From Botryococcus braunii (Eukaryota; Chlorophyta; Trebouxiophyceae), in assembly GCA_002005505.1 (NCBI GenBank), contig MVGU01000106.1, forward strand, positions 502,501 to 525,000: 22,500 nt of DNA. Reading direction: 5' to 3'. Shown piece by piece: positions 22,377-22,500 of the stretch; position 1 is the stretch's first letter, and each line of letters opens with the position of its first letter. The notes below the pieces were generated by a model. That model worked only from the letters and a program-made list of their open reading frames with translations, searched no databases and was not told where the DNA came from. The translations under genes and the position numbers were made by a program.

Positions 22377-22500
22377 CTGCTCCTCAGCCCACCCCGCACC
22401 ACCCCGTTCCGCCCCACGTCTCTGTGATTACAGGCGCACAGGGGCAAGAGGCTGGAAAACGAAAACCTTTGAGTGCTACTACAAAAGGGAAGCGCCACGG

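Overview
This window is eukaryotic nuclear DNA. It has multi-exon genes with canonical GT-AG introns, very long dinucleotide microsatellites (CA/TG, GA/CT, poly-C, poly-G), minisatellites and palindromes, and no bacterial-style gene packing. The aquaporin type and the repeat-rich compact introns suggest an alga or other protist, but the species cannot be fixed from this sequence.

Layout. (1) 1-691: CT/poly-C and TG microsatellites. (2) About 859-9385: duplication unit A, with a five-exon major-intrinsic-protein (aquaporin) gene on the + strand (CDS 1388-5047), followed by about 4.3 kb of mostly non-coding sequence. (3) 9371-10270: spacer with a duplicated CA/GA microsatellite, a cluster of perfect palindromes and CATG repeats. 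(4) About 10271-20305: duplication unit B, a diverged tandem copy of unit A with a second intact aquaporin gene (CDS 10982-14501) and the same downstream order. B has gained several insertions: a 134-bp inverted-repeat element, a 17-bp GATA-like array, an expanded 71-bp satellite, and a 0.9-kb insertion carrying spliced-looking gene pieces. (5) 20834-22376: the 3' end of a PAN2-like deadenylase gene on the - strand, outside the duplication, with an intron full of minisatellites.

The two aquaporins have identical exon lengths (138, 143, 298, 116 and 298 nt) and identical intron phases, and each encodes 330 residues. They differ at 20 residues by my count. Both keep two NPA motifs and a His/Cys/Arg set expected in the pore. 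Exons 1-4 differ at about 8% of bases, mostly at silent positions, but the first ~228 nt of exon 5 are identical, which points to recent gene conversion.

No single new molecular system is evident. The best leads are the conversion tract, the 21-bp minisatellite in intron 3 of copy A that stays open in the aquaporin frame as a (GDDDNSS)n tail, the phase-consistent exon pieces inside the B-specific insertion, the palindrome cluster at the duplication junction, and two short ORFs kept in both duplicates.
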